64,000 nt of DNA from JBBDYG01 sp040901765 (GTDB lineage Bacteria; Planctomycetota; Planctomycetia; Pirellulales; Lacipirellulaceae): assembly GCA_040901765.1 (NCBI GenBank), contig JBBDYG010000111.1, positions 62,001 through 126,000 on the forward strand, given 5' to 3'. Position 1 is the stretch's first letter. Every line of letters starts with the position of its first letter. Both the position numbers and the translations under genes were made by a program. Positions 34,304 through 42,710 of the stretch are shown in pieces. The notes under the pieces are model-generated. The model was given only the letters and a program-made list of their open reading frames with translations, was not told where the DNA came from and ran no database searches.

Positions 34304-34377
34304 GGGGAAAGGATGATGTTAGATGTACGAAGGCAGAAGTAAGGATTGTGAGCCGCGGCGTCCTCGACCGCGGGGAA

Positions 34378-35586
34378 CTACCTCTTGACCAAATGCTCCA
34401 CCGGTGGACTTCCGGCCGGAGGCGCGGGTAGCGCCGGGAGGCCGAGCAACTCGCGGATCCGCGGATTAACGATTTCGCCGCGCGTGGCGACGAGCGTGTC
34501 GCGGACGACTTCATCTTCCAAGTTCAAATGAAACTTGCCATCGCGCGTGAGCAATGCAAGAAAGGTGGTCAGGTTCTTGGCGTACATCTGGCTCGCATGG
34601 AGCGGCACTTCGCTCGGCAAGTTCGTCGGACCGAGGATCGTGACGCCGTTCTCGACAACCATTTGATCGACCTTGGTCAATTCGCAGTTGCCGCCGCGCT
34701 CGGCGGCCAGATCCACGATTACCGATCCCGGGCGCATCCCCCGAACGGCGTCCGCCGTGATCAGCAGCGGCGACGGCCTGCCCGGTATCGCAGCGGTGGT
34801 AATGCAGACATCGCACTCGGCAACATAGTTTGCAAGCTGCTCGCGTTGACGGCGCTGTTGGTCTTCCGCCAGCGCTTTGGCGTAGCCGCCTTTGTCTTCA
34901 GCGTCAGCGGTGGCGAGATCCAGCTCGATGAACTTCGCACCGAGGCTTTCGATCTGTTCCTTTACTGCGGGCCGCACGTCGTAAGCACTGACCACTGCTC
35001 CGAGCCGTTTTGCGGAGGCGATCGCCTGCAATCCCGCTACCCCCGCGCCGATCACTAGTACCTTCGTCGGGGCCAGCGTGCCGGCGGCGGTCATCAGCAT
35101 CGGGAATATCTTGGGCAGAGTGTTCGCCGCCAGCAGCACGGCCTTGTAACCGGCGATGGTCGCCATCGACGACAGCACGTCCATGCTTTGGGCGCGCGTG
35201 ATGCGGGGGATCAACTCCATCGCGAACAGCGTTACGCCGCGATCGGCCAGCGTTTTCATCGCCGGGGGATTGCCCAGCGGGTCGCCCGTGCCGATCAGCA
35301 CGGTCGGTTCTTTCAGCAGCGCAAGGTCGGATTTACCTGCTTCGGCGTTCGCTCCGAGCGTGCGGACTTGCAGCACAACGTCGGCAGACTTGAACAGCGC
35401 GGTCCGGTCGGTGACGATCTCCGCGCCGGCGGCTCGGTATTCATCATCGGTGCTTCCAGCGGCGACGCCCGCACCCGATTCGACTTGCACTGGGAGCTTC
35501 TTTTTCACCAACGGGCCGATTGCGGCGGGCACCAGCGCCACGCGACGCTCGCCGGGAAAGGTCTCCTTGGGAACGGCAATCAGCAT
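34378..35586 (-). CDS. pntAA: NAD(P) transhydrogenase subunit alpha, soluble part
   Basis: 402 residues from MLIAVPKETFPGERRVALVP. It shows the dI-domain features of Ala dehydrogenase/PNT: KVLVIGAGVAGLQAIASAKR binding NAD, and AYDVRPAVKEQIESLGAKFI. QLANYVAECDVCITTAAIPG and MRPGSVIVDLAAERGGNCEL are conserved blocks that follow. It supplies the NADH site of the transhydrogenase, facing the cytosol. It is the first gene of the operon. The start at 35622 is less likely as it would add a non-homologous tail. Confidence 0.95.
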   Translation of the reverse strand: MLIAVPKETFPGERRVALVPAAIGPLVKKKLPVQVESGAGVAAGSTDDEYRAAGAEIVTDRTALFKSADVVLQVRTLGANAEAGKSDLALLKEPTVLIGTGDPLGNPPAMKTLADRGVTLFAMELIPRITRAQSMDVLSSMATIAGYKAVLLAANTLPKIFPMLMTAAGTLAPTKVLVIGAGVAGLQAIASAKRLGAVVSAYDVRPAVKEQIESLGAKFIELDLATADAEDKGGYAKALAEDQQRRQREQLANYVAECDVCITTAAIPGRPSPLLITADAVRGMRPGSVIVDLAAERGGNCELTKVDQMVVENGVTILGPTNLPSEVPLHASQMYAKNLTTFLALLTRDGKFHLNLEDEVVRDTLVATRGEIVNPRIRELLGLPALPAPPAGSPPVEHLVKR

Positions 35587-35663
35587 CGTGACATGGTCCT
35601 GGGGTGCGGGTTTGAACCGCATGGTACGAAGCGATGGGGAGGCTGGCTAGTGGCAAGTCATTT

Positions 35664-35750
35664 GGGTGGCACGTCTTGGGTTCTCCAAGGGCGAAGGGCA
35701 ACCTTGTCAACTTCGCCACGCCCTTCGCGAAGCCTTAGGGCGTGCCACCC
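35664..35750. repeat. Inverted pair of REP units
   Basis: GGGTGGCACGTCTTGGGTTC at the left end and a reversed copy ending TTAGGGCGTGCCACCC at 35750 match the units beside the RAYT gene at 13.5-14.3 kb. It lies upstream of pntAA and beyond the 3' end of the zinc-ribbon gene, 21 kb from the RAYT. Confidence 0.75.
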
Positions 35751-35757
35751 ACAGACG

Positions 35758-37191
35758 TTAGTCCAGCGGGAACATTAACCGCGACCACACCGCCCGCTCA
35801 GCGGTCCCGCTGTAACCAGTGATGCGCGTGGCCGGTTGCTCGAGGATGCTCCCCACAACGCCCACCGTTCCGTCCAGCGGGCTTGGCTCGGGCGTGAGCA
35901 CCGTCACCGTCGCGCCATCGACAAGCTCCAGTTGCACTTCGTGCGCCGAGCCAGACTGCTGCGACGACAAGACTTTGCCTGCGAAAAACACGCCGCCGTG
36001 GGGGCGCTTCGGGTAGCCAATCCAGCGAACTGCAATCTGCGCAATTTCGTCTCGCGCCGTGGGGTCTTGCAGCAACTCGGCGAAGAACTGCCGTCCGCTA
36101 ACTTGTGAGTCGGCGAGCGCTTGCGCGTCGCCGTCGGCGAGGAAGGTAAGCGTCTCGGCGATCTGGCAGAGCTGCACGTAGCTTTCGCCCTTCGTCCGTT
36201 TCGCCGCCGCGTCGTTGAGCGCGCCGGTCACTAGTCGTTCACGAGCAGTCGCTGCCAGAGCAATTGCGGCGTTTAATTGTTCCTGCGTGTAGCTCGGCGC
36301 ATCCTGTACTGTCGCATTTACGACCAGCGGCTTTGCCCCTTCCGGCGTCAATGGTCGCGGCTCTGCCACGTCTAAGGACTCCGTCGGTGATGGAATACTG
36401 GATTCGAAAGTGGCCCGCTCGACATCGCTTTGCGGTTCAGGCGACGGCGCAGGTTCGTCAGACGCCAATTCGCCGTGATCGCCGGCTTCATCAAATGCAG
36501 CCGGCAAAATGGCGCGCGGAATTCGATCGGCAACGCCCAGCAGATCACCATCGGGGCCGCGCCACCACAGTAGAGCGAAATAGCCGAGCATAAGTCCCAG
36601 CGCACCTCCGCCGACAACGCCCACCAACTGGCGAACCAGCGAACCGCTGCCGCGCGAACGCCGCTTTTGCGCCTGGCTCACAGAAACCACGTCCGCAACG
36701 AAGGCCCGTCCCGCTGGATCGGGTGCGCTCGCCGCGATGACTGCATCCTTGTGCTCTAGTGCGTCGGGCTGATAGTCGATGTTCGCCTGCCGTTCGATCC
36801 CCAGTTCGCCGGTGTCGAAATCAAATGGATCGTGGGTCTCGTTACTAGTGCCGCTGACAACCGTATCGGCCAGTTCCTGTGTTTCGTCGGCATTGCCGCT
36901 GTCGTCATTGGTTTCTGACCGCGGGATGTCGCGGAACCGCTCGAACAACGTCGAGAGCGTTGGCATTTCGGTCAGGCCGGGTACGGTGGCTTGCGACGAG
37001 AACGGCACTTCGGCGGCGGAAGCCTCCGCCGGCGATTCGACCAGCGTGACACTGCGCAGCGCGCGGACAGCTTCATCATTCAGCGCGAACCTCGCGTCGC
37101 AATACGGGCAACTTGCTTGTGATCCAGCTGCCATCGTTTCGGGAACCGACAGTTGCGCGGCGCACTGCGGGCACGTGACAACACGTGTCAT
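35758..37191 (-). CDS. Zinc-ribbon, single-pass membrane protein of unknown function
   Basis: 477 residues. An N-terminal zinc ribbon (CPQCAAQLSVPE ... CPYCDARF, residues 8-35) is followed by an acidic linker, a membrane helix at about 200-220 (LVGVVGGGALGLMLGYFALL) and a second long linker. The C-terminal 180 residues contain TARERLVTGALNDAAAKRTK and a beta-rich end with GYPKRPHGGVFFAGKVLSS. Zinc-ribbon-plus-one-helix proteins of this size recur in planctomycetes; the function is not known. Confidence 0.75.
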   Translation of the reverse strand: MTRVVTCPQCAAQLSVPETMAAGSQASCPYCDARFALNDEAVRALRSVTLVESPAEASAAEVPFSSQATVPGLTEMPTLSTLFERFRDIPRSETNDDSGNADETQELADTVVSGTSNETHDPFDFDTGELGIERQANIDYQPDALEHKDAVIAASAPDPAGRAFVADVVSVSQAQKRRSRGSGSLVRQLVGVVGGGALGLMLGYFALLWWRGPDGDLLGVADRIPRAILPAAFDEAGDHGELASDEPAPSPEPQSDVERATFESSIPSPTESLDVAEPRPLTPEGAKPLVVNATVQDAPSYTQEQLNAAIALAATARERLVTGALNDAAAKRTKGESYVQLCQIAETLTFLADGDAQALADSQVSGRQFFAELLQDPTARDEIAQIAVRWIGYPKRPHGGVFFAGKVLSSQQSGSAHEVQLELVDGATVTVLTPEPSPLDGTVGVVGSILEQPATRITGYSGTAERAVWSRLMFPLD

Positions 37192-37497
37192 GAGACGAGA
37201 CCCTCACAGAAAAGATTGCCGAGTCGGTTCGACCCGGAAGATGAGACTTCCTTGACAGTTTAGGTTTCGCACGGTGCGCACGCCTGAAACGAATGACGAC
37301 GTTCTCGAACCACTTCCATTGTGGTCAATTGCAACCGGCTTGGGCAGTCCAGGCGGCACTGCCGGCAAAGTCAGTGCAACCGGCAAAGCCATGCCGAATA
37401 GGAGAGACGGCAACGTCGATCAAAGCTATGAAAGAAGATGAATTCGTTTGGCTGAAAGCTGATAGCTAAAGGCTCGTCCATTCGCGTCAATCAGCGG
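37192..37497. other. Intergenic space, partial repeat arm
   Basis: No gene is supported. Near its left edge should lie the promoter of the zinc-ribbon gene (reading left). GCGTCAATCAGCGGTT at 37484-37499, directly against the carboxypeptidase stop, is a single arm of the family-A palindrome. GCTGAAAGCTGATAGCTAAA (37451-37470) resembles a tandem-like repeat seen near 51843. Confidence 0.5.
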
Positions 37498-39009
37498 TTA
37501 AAATCCATACAGTTCGCCGAATTTTGTTTCGAGATGCGCCATCAGCGGTTCGTGCGATAGCGGCTTGCCGGTGATTTTTTGCACTAACTCCTCCGCCCGC
37601 CAGCACTGGCCGTGATTGTAGATGTGCTGGCGATGCCAGTCGTGCAGCGGCTTGAAATCGCCCCTGCGGAATTGCGCGGGCAGATCGCCCAAATCGTGCT
37701 GCGCTTGTTCGAAGAACTGCGCGGCGTACAGATTGCCAAGTGAATAGGTCGGGAAATATCCAAAAAGTCCCGCCGCCCAGTGGACATCTTGCATGCAGCC
37801 GTCGGCGTCATCCGGCGGCGCGATGCCGAGATAGTGGCGGTATTTTTCGGTCCACGCGGCCGGTAAGTCGGCGACCCGTAGGTCGCCGGCTATTAACGAC
37901 TGCTCTAATTCAAAGCGAACTAAGATGTGCAGGTTGTACGTCGCTTCATCGGCCTCGATGCGAATCAGCGACGGTCGCGAATCGTTAATCGCAAAGTAAA
38001 AATCGGCGAGCGGCACATCCTTCAGCGCCTCGGGAAACGCCTGTTGTAGGGGCGCGTAAAAATGGCCCCAAAACGCCCGGCTTCGGCCGACCAGATTCTC
38101 GAACGATCGCGACTGCGATTCATGGATGCCGAGCGATATGGCTGAGCCGGTCGGCAGGCCGTAATGCTCTTTCGGCAGGCCTTGCTCATAAATGCCGTGG
38201 CCTGCTTCGTGCAGGATGCTGTAAAAACCACTGTTGAAGAAACGCTCGTCGTAATGGGTTGTGAGCCGCACGTCTAGCGGCCCTGTGCCACCGCAAAACG
38301 GATGTTGCGTGATATCGAGTCGGCCAGCATCGAAATTGAATCCTAGCGTCGCGGCGACGCGCTTGCCGAATTCTTCTTGCTTGGCGACAGGGTAGTTGCG
38401 ATGCAAAATCTCAACCGGCGCCCGTTTGCCGCTCTCCGCGATCCGGGCCACCAGCGGCACCAGTCGCTCACGCAAGGCGGCCAACACGCGGGTGATATTG
38501 GCCGTCGTCTCGCCCGGCTCGTAGTCGTCGAGCAGCGCATCGTAGGGAGTATCTTCATACCCAATCGCCGCGGCCTCCTGCCGTTTGAGTTCGATCATCC
38601 GCTCGAGCAACGGCCGGAACGAAGCGAAGTCATTCTTCGGACGCGTTTCGACCCACGCTTGTTGGCCGAGAATCGAAGCCCGCGTAAGTTCCTCGACCAG
38701 CGACTGCGGCAACTTGGTCTTCTTGTCATAGGTCCGCCGCAGTTCGCGAATGACCGTCTCGGTCTCGCTGTGCGGCTCGGTCGCCAGCGGACTGTCGGCC
38801 AGCTCCGCAAGCCACTCGCCAAGTTCGGGCGCGGTCTGCCGCTGATGAATCAGCCCCGACAGAAAGGCCACTTGCTCGGCCCGATACGGCCCGGCGAGCA
38901 CCGGCATCTTCGTCCGCTCGTCCCATTCCAGCAGGCCCTGCGCGCTGGCCAGCACAGCCGTTTCACGCACATGCGTGCAGAGTTTATCGTATGTTGAAGA
39001 AGTGGGCAT
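37498..39009 (-). CDS. M32 family metallocarboxypeptidase (Taq carboxypeptidase-like)
   Basis: 503 residues from MPTSSTYDKLCTHV. The catalytic zinc site is HEAGHGIYEQG (residues 267-271 plus), and the conserved GIHESQSRSFEN lies just downstream, supplying the third ligand. KTKLPQSLVEELTRASILGQ and TTHYDERFFNSGFYSILHE are further family blocks. M32 enzymes remove residues from the C-terminus of peptides and act as cytosolic dimers; no signal is present. Full length relative to the family. It reads away from the CDF gene. Confidence 0.93.
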   Translation of the reverse strand: MPTSSTYDKLCTHVRETAVLASAQGLLEWDERTKMPVLAGPYRAEQVAFLSGLIHQRQTAPELGEWLAELADSPLATEPHSETETVIRELRRTYDKKTKLPQSLVEELTRASILGQQAWVETRPKNDFASFRPLLERMIELKRQEAAAIGYEDTPYDALLDDYEPGETTANITRVLAALRERLVPLVARIAESGKRAPVEILHRNYPVAKQEEFGKRVAATLGFNFDAGRLDITQHPFCGGTGPLDVRLTTHYDERFFNSGFYSILHEAGHGIYEQGLPKEHYGLPTGSAISLGIHESQSRSFENLVGRSRAFWGHFYAPLQQAFPEALKDVPLADFYFAINDSRPSLIRIEADEATYNLHILVRFELEQSLIAGDLRVADLPAAWTEKYRHYLGIAPPDDADGCMQDVHWAAGLFGYFPTYSLGNLYAAQFFEQAQHDLGDLPAQFRRGDFKPLHDWHRQHIYNHGQCWRAEELVQKITGKPLSHEPLMAHLETKFGELYGF

Positions 39010-39089
39010 TTCGCACCGTGTGGTCATTGGGTACGACCGCAGTTGTACGTGGCGCTAGCGTGATTGACAACCGATGGGTGAAAGAAATT

Positions 39090-39199
39090 ACCACGGCGGC
39101 ACAGATGGCACGGAGAGGAAATGCAACGGAGGTGTGAATCACTTTACCAGTTCAATCAACCATCCGAACTCCGTGCCCTCCGTGACTCAGTGGTTATTC
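39090..39199. repeat. Inverted repeat, CCACGG/CCGTGG family
   Basis: ACCACGGCGGCACAGATGGC (39090) and the reversed CCGTGCCCTCCGTGACTCAG region up to 39199 are imperfect inverted copies, related to the arms around the ferredoxin-like gene. They lie between the carboxypeptidase and CDF starts. Confidence 0.55.
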
Positions 39200-39255
39200 C
39201 TCATCGACGAAGCTATCCTTGACGTATAGCTAACAACCGCCGACGCAATGATTCA

Positions 39256-40167
39256 ATGTCCCACGCACACGCCGAGCACGGTACCCATTCGCACCGCACA
39301 CAGGGCAACAAGCGTGCCTTAATGATCGCCTTGTTGCTGGCCGCTGCGTACATGGTCGCCGAGGTCATTGGCGGCCTCATTACCAATTCGCTCGCGCTGT
39401 TGGCTGATGCGGGACACATGCTGGCCGACGTGGCCGCCCTGGCGCTCAGCCTCGCCGCGATATGGATCGCCGAGCGGCCACCCTCGCCGCGACGAACCTA
39501 CGGCTACTACCGCGCGGAGATTTTGGCGGTGCTCGTGAACGGCGCCACCTTAGTCGCGATTGCGATTTACATCTGCATCGAAGCCGTCGGCCGATTGCGC
39601 GAACCCCCGGCGGTCGCGGGCGGACTGATGCTCGCCATCGCCACGGGCGGCCTGGTCGTCAACCTGATCATGCTCGGAATCTTGCACGGCGGTCAATCGC
39701 ACAGCCTGAACGTCCGCGGCGCGTGGCTCCACGTGCTGACCGACACGCTCGGAAGCATCGGCACCATCGTGGCCGCCGCGCTCATCTGGCTGCTCGGCTG
39801 GAATTGGAGCGATCCGGCGATCTCGATCCTCATCGCCCTGCTCGTTGTCTACTCTGCCTGGGCGTTGCTCAGGGAATCCGTGAACGTCCTCATGGAAAGC
39901 GCCCCCAGCGGCATCGACGTGGACCAAGTCCGCGACGCACTAATGGGCATCGCAAGCGTCACGGCCGTGCATGACCTCCACGTGTGGACCATCACTAGCG
40001 GCCTCGACGCGCTATCTGCCCACGTGGTCACGAACGCGTCACGCCCGGAAAGCGAATGCCTGACGGAAATTCGAAGCGTGGTTTACGAGCGATTCGGCAT
40101 CGATCATGTGACGATTCAGGTGGAGCCGGAAGGGTTTGGGGAGTGTGCGGGCGGATGCAACGCTTAG
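39256..40167 (+). CDS. CDF family zinc/cation exporter
   Basis: 303 residues. The His-rich N-terminus (HAHAEHGTHSHR) is followed by six membrane helices. Helix II has LLADAGHMLADVAALA and helix V HVLTDTLGSIGTI, providing the His/Asp transport site of CzcD/ZitB-type proteins. A cytosolic C-terminal domain (about 215-303) shows VHDLHVWTITSGLDALSAHV and ends in CAGGC. It uses the proton gradient to pump Zn or a similar ion out of the cytosol. Its 3' end is duplicated at 41069-41193. Confidence 0.93.
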   Translation: MSHAHAEHGTHSHRTQGNKRALMIALLLAAAYMVAEVIGGLITNSLALLADAGHMLADVAALALSLAAIWIAERPPSPRRTYGYYRAEILAVLVNGATLVAIAIYICIEAVGRLREPPAVAGGLMLAIATGGLVVNLIMLGILHGGQSHSLNVRGAWLHVLTDTLGSIGTIVAAALIWLLGWNWSDPAISILIALLVVYSAWALLRESVNVLMESAPSGIDVDQVRDALMGIASVTAVHDLHVWTITSGLDALSAHVVTNASRPESECLTEIRSVVYERFGIDHVTIQVEPEGFGECAGGCNA

Positions 40168-40175
40168 ACGGCAAG

Positions 40176-40889
40176 TCATCGCTTGCAACGTGCAAAGCGA
40201 ACGATTCCCGTTATCCCAACAAAGGCCAAGCTCCAAAGAACAATCGTTGCTGGCTCGGGCGTCGCCACCAGGCGCACATCATCGATGCCCATATAAGTGC
40301 CGTTCCCGAACTCGGGATCACTTTGATAGCTCTTAAACGTGAGCCAGGGAGTGCTGGCAACGTTCGCCGGTGCGATAAATATGGCGGTTTGCAGTTCCCA
40401 ACCATCCACAAAACCGGTGTTGGGCGGCAGGATGGCAACTTGAGTGGTATAGGTGTTGACGCTTGTGCCGAGCCAGATCTCAAAGCTTCCCTCCCTCCCA
40501 TGAGACGAACGCACGAAAGCACTAAACGTATACTCTTGGCCCGGAGTCAGCGGTGATTGAAGTAGCTGTCCCATCTCCTCGAAGTCGAAACCACCCGCCC
40601 AACGCACTCCCTCGGGCGCTACGACTCCGGTATACAAAGCCGCCGTGTTGGGCGGTATTCCCGTGGTTCCCGTGTTCTCCCAAGTATCGTAGGAGATAAG
40701 GAAGTTCAACGGCGCCGAACTTGTCCAAGGCGACGGTAAATCGCCGTGCCCGGCCGGACTTCCACCCAGGGGGGCGCCAAGCTCGAATCCGCCGTTGATC
40801 ACCAGATTCGCCCTCGCGGAATCTACGGTAACAACGCTTGAGATTAATCCGAACGAAACACACAACGGGAGCGCACGAAACCGGTTCAT
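40176..40889 (-). CDS. PEP-CTERM exported protein
   Basis: 237 residues. It has an N-terminal signal (ALPLCVSFGLISSVVTVDSA), a mature beta-sandwich-like domain (NLVINGGFELGAPLG at its start, a hallmark of carbohydrate-binding-like PEP-CTERM proteins), and a C-terminal sorting tag: ATPEPATIVLWSLAFVGITG then the basic VRFARCKR. Such proteins are cleaved and anchored by an exosortase, not seen in the window. It runs toward the CDF gene, tail to tail (8 nt), and is bracketed by a duplication of the CDF 3' end. Confidence 0.88.
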   Translation of the reverse strand: MNRFRALPLCVSFGLISSVVTVDSARANLVINGGFELGAPLGGSPAGHGDLPSPWTSSAPLNFLISYDTWENTGTTGIPPNTAALYTGVVAPEGVRWAGGFDFEEMGQLLQSPLTPGQEYTFSAFVRSSHGREGSFEIWLGTSVNTYTTQVAILPPNTGFVDGWELQTAIFIAPANVASTPWLTFKSYQSDPEFGNGTYMGIDDVRLVATPEPATIVLWSLAFVGITGIVRFARCKR

Positions 40890-41068
40890 TAGACGACCCT
40901 CGCTTTTGGGAGTGGAGAGGTAGGAAGAGAAGCAGGCGGGACTAGAGCGACGAAGAGGAGCTAACCGCAGAGTTTAGCGGTTCGTACGCAAATTGCAAAT
41001 GAAAAGTGGAAAAATGAGCGTAACGTCCTACTGCCTGCGAGGGAGCCAACACAGTTCGTGGAACTTCG

Positions 41069-41193
41069 TGGTCACCAACGACTACTACCCCGCGGGCGAA
41101 TGACTGAGCGAGGCTCGTGACGCTGTCCATAAGCGATTCGGCATCGACCACGTGACGATTCAGGTGGAGCCGGAAAGGGTTTGGGGAGTGTAG
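41069..41193 (+). pseudogene. Truncated duplicate of the CDF exporter 3' end
   Basis: The segment copies about 125 nt of the CDF gene (40023-40150). CGATTCGGCATCGACCACGT matches CGATTCGGCATCGATCATGT, and the following GACGATTCAGGTGGAGCCGG is identical. One inserted A (GGAAAGGG versus GGAAGGG) breaks the frame and the copy is more diverged at its left side. It has no start and no function is expected. Confidence 0.8.
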
Positions 41194-41367
41194 TGGAAGC
41201 TGCGAGCCGGGCCAGGGCTGAACGCGCTTTGATCGGCGGAACGTACAAGTTACGCCGAATGGGTTTGGGAAAGGGAGACCATTTGCAGCCGAGATAGCTT
41301 CGTCGCTTCTTTCGAGATAGAATGAAATAGTGCATCGTTGTCCGATTGAAGATTCGAGGCCTGCACC

Positions 41368-41685
41368 ATGCCCCAGCAATACGTTGAGAAGAAGAAAGGC
41401 GGCTACTGCCTCACTGGCAGGCGAGTTTCGCTCGACTCCATTGTGCATGCCTATCGGAACTGGCAGCCTGCCGAGAGCATTGCCCAGTCGTTTCCTAGCC
41501 TGAGCCTAGAGCAAGTTCACGGGGCGCTCGCCTTCTATCTGGCGAACCAATCCGAAGTTGAGTCTTATCTCGACTCCGGTCGAAGTGAATTCGATAGGGC
41601 GCGTCAGGCAGCGCGCGAGCAAGACCCCATGTTCTACCAAAAGCTGGCGGACGCCCGGCGATTCGCGCAGTCGGCGCGGCCATGA
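41368..41685 (+). CDS. DUF433 antitoxin-like protein
   Basis: 105 residues. The N-terminal TGRRVSLDSIVHAYRNWQPA and the following AESIAQSFPSLSLEQVHGAL form the winged-helix DUF433 domain, commonly the antitoxin to DUF5615 PIN-like toxins. The Met start MPQQYVEKKKGGYCL is well placed. Its stop TGA at 41683-41685 immediately precedes the sequence encoding the DUF5615-like partner. Antitoxins of this type bind their own promoter through the DUF433 fold. Confidence 0.85.
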   Translation: MPQQYVEKKKGGYCLTGRRVSLDSIVHAYRNWQPAESIAQSFPSLSLEQVHGALAFYLANQSEVESYLDSGRSEFDRARQAAREQDPMFYQKLADARRFAQSARP

Positions 41686-42013
41686 CGCCGATCTCAACCA
41701 GACGATTGTGCTGGCTGCCCTCAGGCGCGAACCGAGCTTGGATTTCCAGACAGCAGGGGCGGGCGGTCTTATCGGACTTGATGACCCGGAAGTTCTCGCA
41801 CGCTCAGCGCACGAGTGGAGAATTCTCGTCACGCACGATCACCGCACTATGCCGCGTCATTTTGCGAAGTTCGTTGCAACGCACACGAGCAGCGGCGTTC
41901 TGATCGTGTCCCAATCGTTGCCCATTGGCGAGGTAGTCGAAGACCTGCTCCTGATTCACGCCTCAACTGAGGCGGAGGAGTGGACCAATCGACTGGGGTT
42001 TCTGCCTGTATAG
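41558..42013 (+). CDS. DUF5615 PIN-like toxin with a displaced start (possibly frameshifted)
   Basis: The partner domain begins at 41684 as DADLNQTIVLAALRREPSLD, with EVLARSAHEWRILVTHDHRT (Mut7-C/PIN-like Asp and Thr-His-Asp) and VVEDLLLIHASTEAEEW. This frame has no ATG near the antitoxin stop; the ATG at 41682 is in a different frame. In-frame candidates are a TTG at 41558 and a GTG at 41585, both inside the antitoxin gene, so coordinates are the widest possible. A small indel after the ancestral start is an alternative. The toxin may be inactive. Confidence 0.6.
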   Translation: MSLISTPVEVNSIGRVRQRASKTPCSTKSWRTPGDSRSRRGHDADLNQTIVLAALRREPSLDFQTAGAGGLIGLDDPEVLARSAHEWRILVTHDHRTMPRHFAKFVATHTSSGVLIVSQSLPIGEVVEDLLLIHASTEAEEWTNRLGFLPV

Positions 42014-42042
42014 CTACGCTCTCGCGCCGGGGAAGTGTCATT

Positions 42043-42207
42043 TCATCCGTAACCGTGCAAATCGAGCCATAAGGGTTCGAGCAATCTGCCGGGGACGTCC
42101 CAATAGTCTGGGTCATTGATCACGACGCATAGCGTGCCGCGCGCATTGTCCACATCCGCCCCCACCAAAACATCCCCCAACTTTCTTGTTGAAAAAGTGC
42201 CGCCCAT
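42043..42207 (-). CDS. Possible small protein (54 residues)
   Basis: ATG at 42205-42207 to TGA at 42043-42045. The sequence starts MGGTFSTRKLGDVLVGADVD, continues with LCVVINDPDYWDVP and ends LLEPLWLDLHGYG; the hydrophobic/acidic pattern is protein-like. A TAG lies two codons upstream of the ATG, so this is the longest possible form. No Shine-Dalgarno is evident and no family is recognised. It ends 29 nt beyond the toxin stop, on the other strand. Confidence 0.35.
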   Translation of the reverse strand: MGGTFSTRKLGDVLVGADVDNARGTLCVVINDPDYWDVPGRLLEPLWLDLHGYG

Positions 42208-42710
42208 CTGCTAACGTGTACATGTGAACAAATCCCCTCCCTCGGGAGCATGTACCATGCGATTCCACAACCGGCCCCCGCCTCCATCGCCGCACCCCTA
42301 ACTCCTCAACCGAGGGGTGGGGGAACATGCGCGCTCCATCTTCCGAATTCCACATTCGGAAACCGCTCGCGGTGCGCGCTGCCAACCACCGTGTGTCCCC
42401 GCGCAACGGTCAACGCGCGCAGAGGCGAGTAATGGAGACCAAATCAATGCGACTCATGTCGCACTCGCGACATAATCGGCGACACCGACCTTCGAAGAAA
42501 GCGATGCAATGAATCTCGCAACCCAAGGGCACTCAACACCTTACCGCCGCGCCTACCCCCCTGCGCCAATCCGAATCAAGTCGCAAACACAATTGAATGT
42601 TGGCGGCGCGCCGCGACACAACGGCAAGACTCGACCCCCAGCCCCCAGTCCCCAGCCCCGAATCCCTCTAAGCAATGGCACCTCCCCACTCCAAAACGAT
42701 CGCGCCCCCC
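42208..42710. other. Intergenic space with no supported gene
   Basis: CACCCCT (42293-42299) pairs with AGGGGTG (42313-42319). Short frames exist but none has a good start or a known domain, and the base composition changes along the stretch. The FabF stop is at 42711, so it does not hold that promoter; it may be decayed coding DNA. Confidence 0.5.

Noticed and set aside
37204..37413. A 69-codon minus-strand frame with a hydrophobic start
   Set aside because: It overlaps the expected promoter region of the zinc-ribbon gene, has no ribosome-binding site and no recognisable domain.
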